DNA from: Candidatus Competibacteraceae bacterium
GTDB taxonomy: Bacteria; Pseudomonadota; Gammaproteobacteria; Competibacterales; Competibacteraceae
Direction: 5' to 3'
NCBI GenBank assembly: GCA_007120095.1
Contig: SKOM01000037.1
Coordinates: forward strand, 1 to 7,077
DNA length: 7,077 bases
Part shown: one piece after another, positions 5,118 to 7,077 of the stretch
Position numbering within the stretch: the first letter of the stretch is position 1
How the letters are laid out: each line of letters begins with the position of its first letter
Translations under genes and position numbers: made by a program
The notes under the pieces: generated by a model
Database searches by the model: none
What the model was told of the DNA's origin: nothing
What the model saw: only the letters and a program-made list of their open reading frames with translations

Positions 5118-7024
5118 GTGCCACGACGACGGTTGCCGGTTCGGGTCGCCCTGGCGCCTGGCGGCGTCTGGCGCGTAATCATCTCGCCCTGCTGGGGCTG
5201 GTGATTGTGGCGACGATCTGCTTGATCGCGCTGCTGGCTCCCTTGCTGCCCCTGCATCCGCCCAATGCCACCAATCTCGCCGGGCGCTTACAGCCGCCCT
5301 TCAGCCCCGGTCACTGGCTGGGCACCGATCATCTCGGCCGGGACATTCTGTCACGGATTATCTGGGGCGCGCGGGTGAGCATCGCCGTCGGAGTGGTGGC
5401 CACCGCCATTGCCGCGATTTGCGGCACCTTAATCGGCATTATCGCCGGGTTTTATGGCCGCTGGCTGGACAATACCCTGATGCGCGGTGTGGATATGCTG
5501 ATGGCCTTCCCTTATATGCTGCTGGCGCTGGCGATTGTTGCGGTACTGGGGCCGGGGCTGATGAACGCCCTGTTTGCCATTGCGATTGTGAATATTCCCT
5601 TCTTTGCCCGTTCGGTGCGCGGGGTGACGGTCGGTCTGGTGCGCCGCGAATACATCGAAGCGGCACGGCTGGGCGGGTTTTCCGATCTGCGGATTCTGTT
5701 CAGCGAAATCCTACCCAATGTCATGCCGGTGATTATCATCACCATCTCGACCACCATCGGCTGGATGATTCTGGAAACGGCGGGTCTGAGCTTTCTGGGG
5801 CTGGGCGCTCAACCCCCGCAGGCGGATCTCGGCTCCATGCTGGGCGAGGGGCGCAATCTGATTGTCACCGCTCCGCATGTGGCGACCATTCCAGGACTGG
5901 TGATTCTGGTGCTGGTCATCGGCATTAACTTGCTGGGCGATGGTTTGCGTGATGTGCTCGATCCGCGGCTAAAATCCGGGGCTATGGCCCGTCCTGGTGC
6001 CGCTACCGAAGTCCAGGTCAAGCCCAGCACGGCCGCGTCGATCAGTGCTGACCGTATTCTGCAGGTCAGCGACTTAAAAACTTATTTCCAGATCGGTCCG
6101 CGCACCTATAAGGCCGTGGACGGGGTGAGTTTTAGCCTGAAACCCGGCGAAGCCCTGGGGATTGTCGGCGAGTCTGGTTCGGGTAAATCAGTCACCGCAC
6201 AGTCGATTCTGGGGCTGGTGCCGACCCCGCCAGGGCGGATTGTCGGCGGGCAGGTCATCTATCGTGGCGAAGATATTTTGCAGGTCTCGCAGGAGCGATT
6301 GCGCCAGATTCGCGGCCACAAAATCGCTTATGTGTTTCAAGATCCACTGACCACGCTGAACCCCTTGTTTCGGGTCGGTGAACAAATTGCCGAAGCGATT
6401 CGCCAGCATCAGCCGGTCTCCCATCAGGAGGCTTACGCCAAGGCCATTGAGCGCTTAGACCAAGTTCAAATCCCCGATGCCCGGGGTCGCGCCCGAGCCT
6501 ATCCACATGAACTCTCCGGCGGGATGCGCCAACGGGTGGTGATTGCCATGGCCTTGGCCAATAACCCGGAAATCATTATTGCTGATGAGCCGACTACAGC
6601 GCTGGATGTGACCGTACAGGCGCAGATTCTCGGCTTACTTGATGACTTGCGCCGCGATCATGGGGTGGCCTTATTATTTATCACCCATGATTTCGGGGTG
6701 GTGTCGGAAGTCTGTGACCGCGTATTGGTCATGTACGCGGGTCGTGCGGTGGAAACCGGCAGCGTCCATGAGGTCTTCACCACCCCAAAACATCCTTATA
6801 CCCGCCGCCTGATGGCCTGTGTGCCGCAGCTCGGGCATCCTGATAAGGACATCGATGCCATTCCCGGCCTGCCGCCGGCGGTCGATGACCTGCCCAGCGG
6901 CTGCGCCTTTGCCGAACGCTGCGATCAGGTGCTGCCCGCTTGCCGCCAAGGCGTGATCTCTCTCGATACACTGGCCGCCGGGCGGGCGGTGCGCTGCATC
7001 CGTGCCAGGGAGGAACTGACATGA
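5114..7024 (+). CDS. Fused ABC transporter permease (DppC type) and ATPase (DppD type)
   Basis: The 636 residues join two proteins that are usually separate. Residues 1 to about 285 are a DppC-type permease: first helix about 22-46, HWLGTDHLGRDILSRIIWGA (67-86), five further helices, coupling loop REYIEAARLGG (178-188), and the family ending LGDGLRDVLDPRL (274-286). A linker of about 27 residues (286-312) leads to a DppD-type ATPase. It has Walker A GESGSGKS (352-359), Q-loop Q409, signature LSGGMRQR (467-474), Walker B IIIADEP with E492, D-loop ALD (496-498) and switch H525, so it should be active. The C-terminal peptide-transporter domain includes HPYTRRLMACVP (560-571) and cysteines 597, 603, 610 and 628. 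Start: ATG at 5114 with GAGGA 7 nt upstream, overlapping the previous stop. The Met at 291 (ATG 5984) could be a relic or internal start but lacks a well-placed ribosome binding site. Such fusions occur in other genomes. The substrate is unknown. Confidence 0.93.
   Translation: MSATTTVAGSGRPGAWRRLARNHLALLGLVIVATICLIALLAPLLPLHPPNATNLAGRLQPPFSPGHWLGTDHLGRDILSRIIWGARVSIAVGVVATAIAAICGTLIGIIAGFYGRWLDNTLMRGVDMLMAFPYMLLALAIVAVLGPGLMNALFAIAIVNIPFFARSVRGVTVGLVRREYIEAARLGGFSDLRILFSEILPNVMPVIIITISTTIGWMILETAGLSFLGLGAQPPQADLGSMLGEGRNLIVTAPHVATIPGLVILVLVIGINLLGDGLRDVLDPRLKSGAMARPGAATEVQVKPSTAASISADRILQVSDLKTYFQIGPRTYKAVDGVSFSLKPGEALGIVGESGSGKSVTAQSILGLVPTPPGRIVGGQVIYRGEDILQVSQERLRQIRGHKIAYVFQDPLTTLNPLFRVGEQIAEAIRQHQPVSHQEAYAKAIERLDQVQIPDARGRARAYPHELSGGMRQRVVIAMALANNPEIIIADEPTTALDVTVQAQILGLLDDLRRDHGVALLFITHDFGVVSEVCDRVLVMYAGRAVETGSVHEVFTTPKHPYTRRLMACVPQLGHPDKDIDAIPGLPPAVDDLPSGCAFAERCDQVLPACRQGVISLDTLAAGRAVRCIRAREELT
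7009..7013 (+). promoter_or_regulatory. Ribosome binding site of the second ATPase gene
   Basis: GGAGG lies 7 nt before the ATG at 7021, inside the end of the fusion gene. It supports the start of the partial gene at the right edge. Confidence 0.75.
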
Positions 7025-7077
7025 GCGCGATTTTACAGGTCGAAGCGCTGACGAAAACCTTTCCCGGTAAACGCCGC
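7021..7077 (+). CDS. Second ABC transporter ATPase (DppF/OppF type), 5' end only
   Basis: Only the first 19 codons are in the window: MSAILQVEALTKTFPGKRR, still open at the right edge. The pattern of a short hydrophobic strand, then LTKTFP, is how DppF/OppF-type ATPases begin. The ATG overlaps the preceding TGA (ATGA), with GGAGG 7 nt upstream, so translation is probably coupled. Peptide/nickel-class importers normally use two different ATPases, and this position after the DppD-type domain is where the second is expected. No Walker motif is visible yet, so the assignment rests on the N-terminus and on context. Confidence 0.75.
   Translation, partial: MSAILQVEALTKTFPGKRR

Noticed and set aside
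5419..5928. Open 169-codon plus-strand frame inside the fusion gene
   Set aside because: It is the shifted frame of conserved permease codons; the product is rich in Gly, Arg and His and has no recognisable domain.
1..7077. CRISPR array, tRNA, rRNA, insertion sequence or defence system
   Set aside because: No regularly spaced repeats, cloverleaf or rRNA signatures, transposase genes or terminal repeats were seen.

Overview
The window looks like ordinary chromosomal DNA from a Gram-negative proteobacterium, most likely a gammaproteobacterium. The basis is the PntA architecture (one chain carrying both the NAD-binding domain and four membrane helices, as in Escherichia coli), close residue-by-residue agreement of PntA and PntB with what I remember of the E. 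coli proteins, and a Dpp/Opp-type ABC transporter. GC content looks moderately high by eye. I cannot name a genus.

Layout. Positions 1-2980, minus strand: the two-gene operon pntA-pntB for the proton-translocating NAD(P) transhydrogenase. pntA comes first, 16 nt precede pntB, and pntB runs off the left edge at or within a few codons of its end. Positions 2981-3226: a divergent intergenic region with a candidate pntA promoter, three copies of a TGAATA(C/G)T octamer in the pntA leader, and a perfect 7-bp dyad just upstream of the next gene. Positions 3227-3838, plus strand: a 203-residue HNH-endonuclease family protein with no phage or restriction genes beside it. Positions 3839-4169: non-coding DNA whose one clear feature is a perfect 30-bp palindrome. 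Positions 4170-7077, plus strand: the start of a peptide/nickel-class ABC importer operon. It has a DppB-type permease, then a single gene fusing a DppC-type permease to a DppD-type ATPase, then the first 19 codons of a second ATPase (DppF type). Consecutive genes share ATGA overlaps, so they are almost certainly co-transcribed and translationally coupled.

How the genes work together. PntA and PntB form one membrane complex that uses the proton-motive force to drive hydride transfer from NADH to NADP+. The ABC genes would supply both membrane subunits and both ATPases of an importer, but no substrate-binding protein lies in the window, so the substrate cannot be assigned. The HNH gene shows no functional link to either neighbour.

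I found no convincing new biological system. The points most worth a second look are the permease-ATPase fusion, the palindrome, the conserved N-terminal extension of the HNH protein, and the transporter operon starting without a binding-protein gene.
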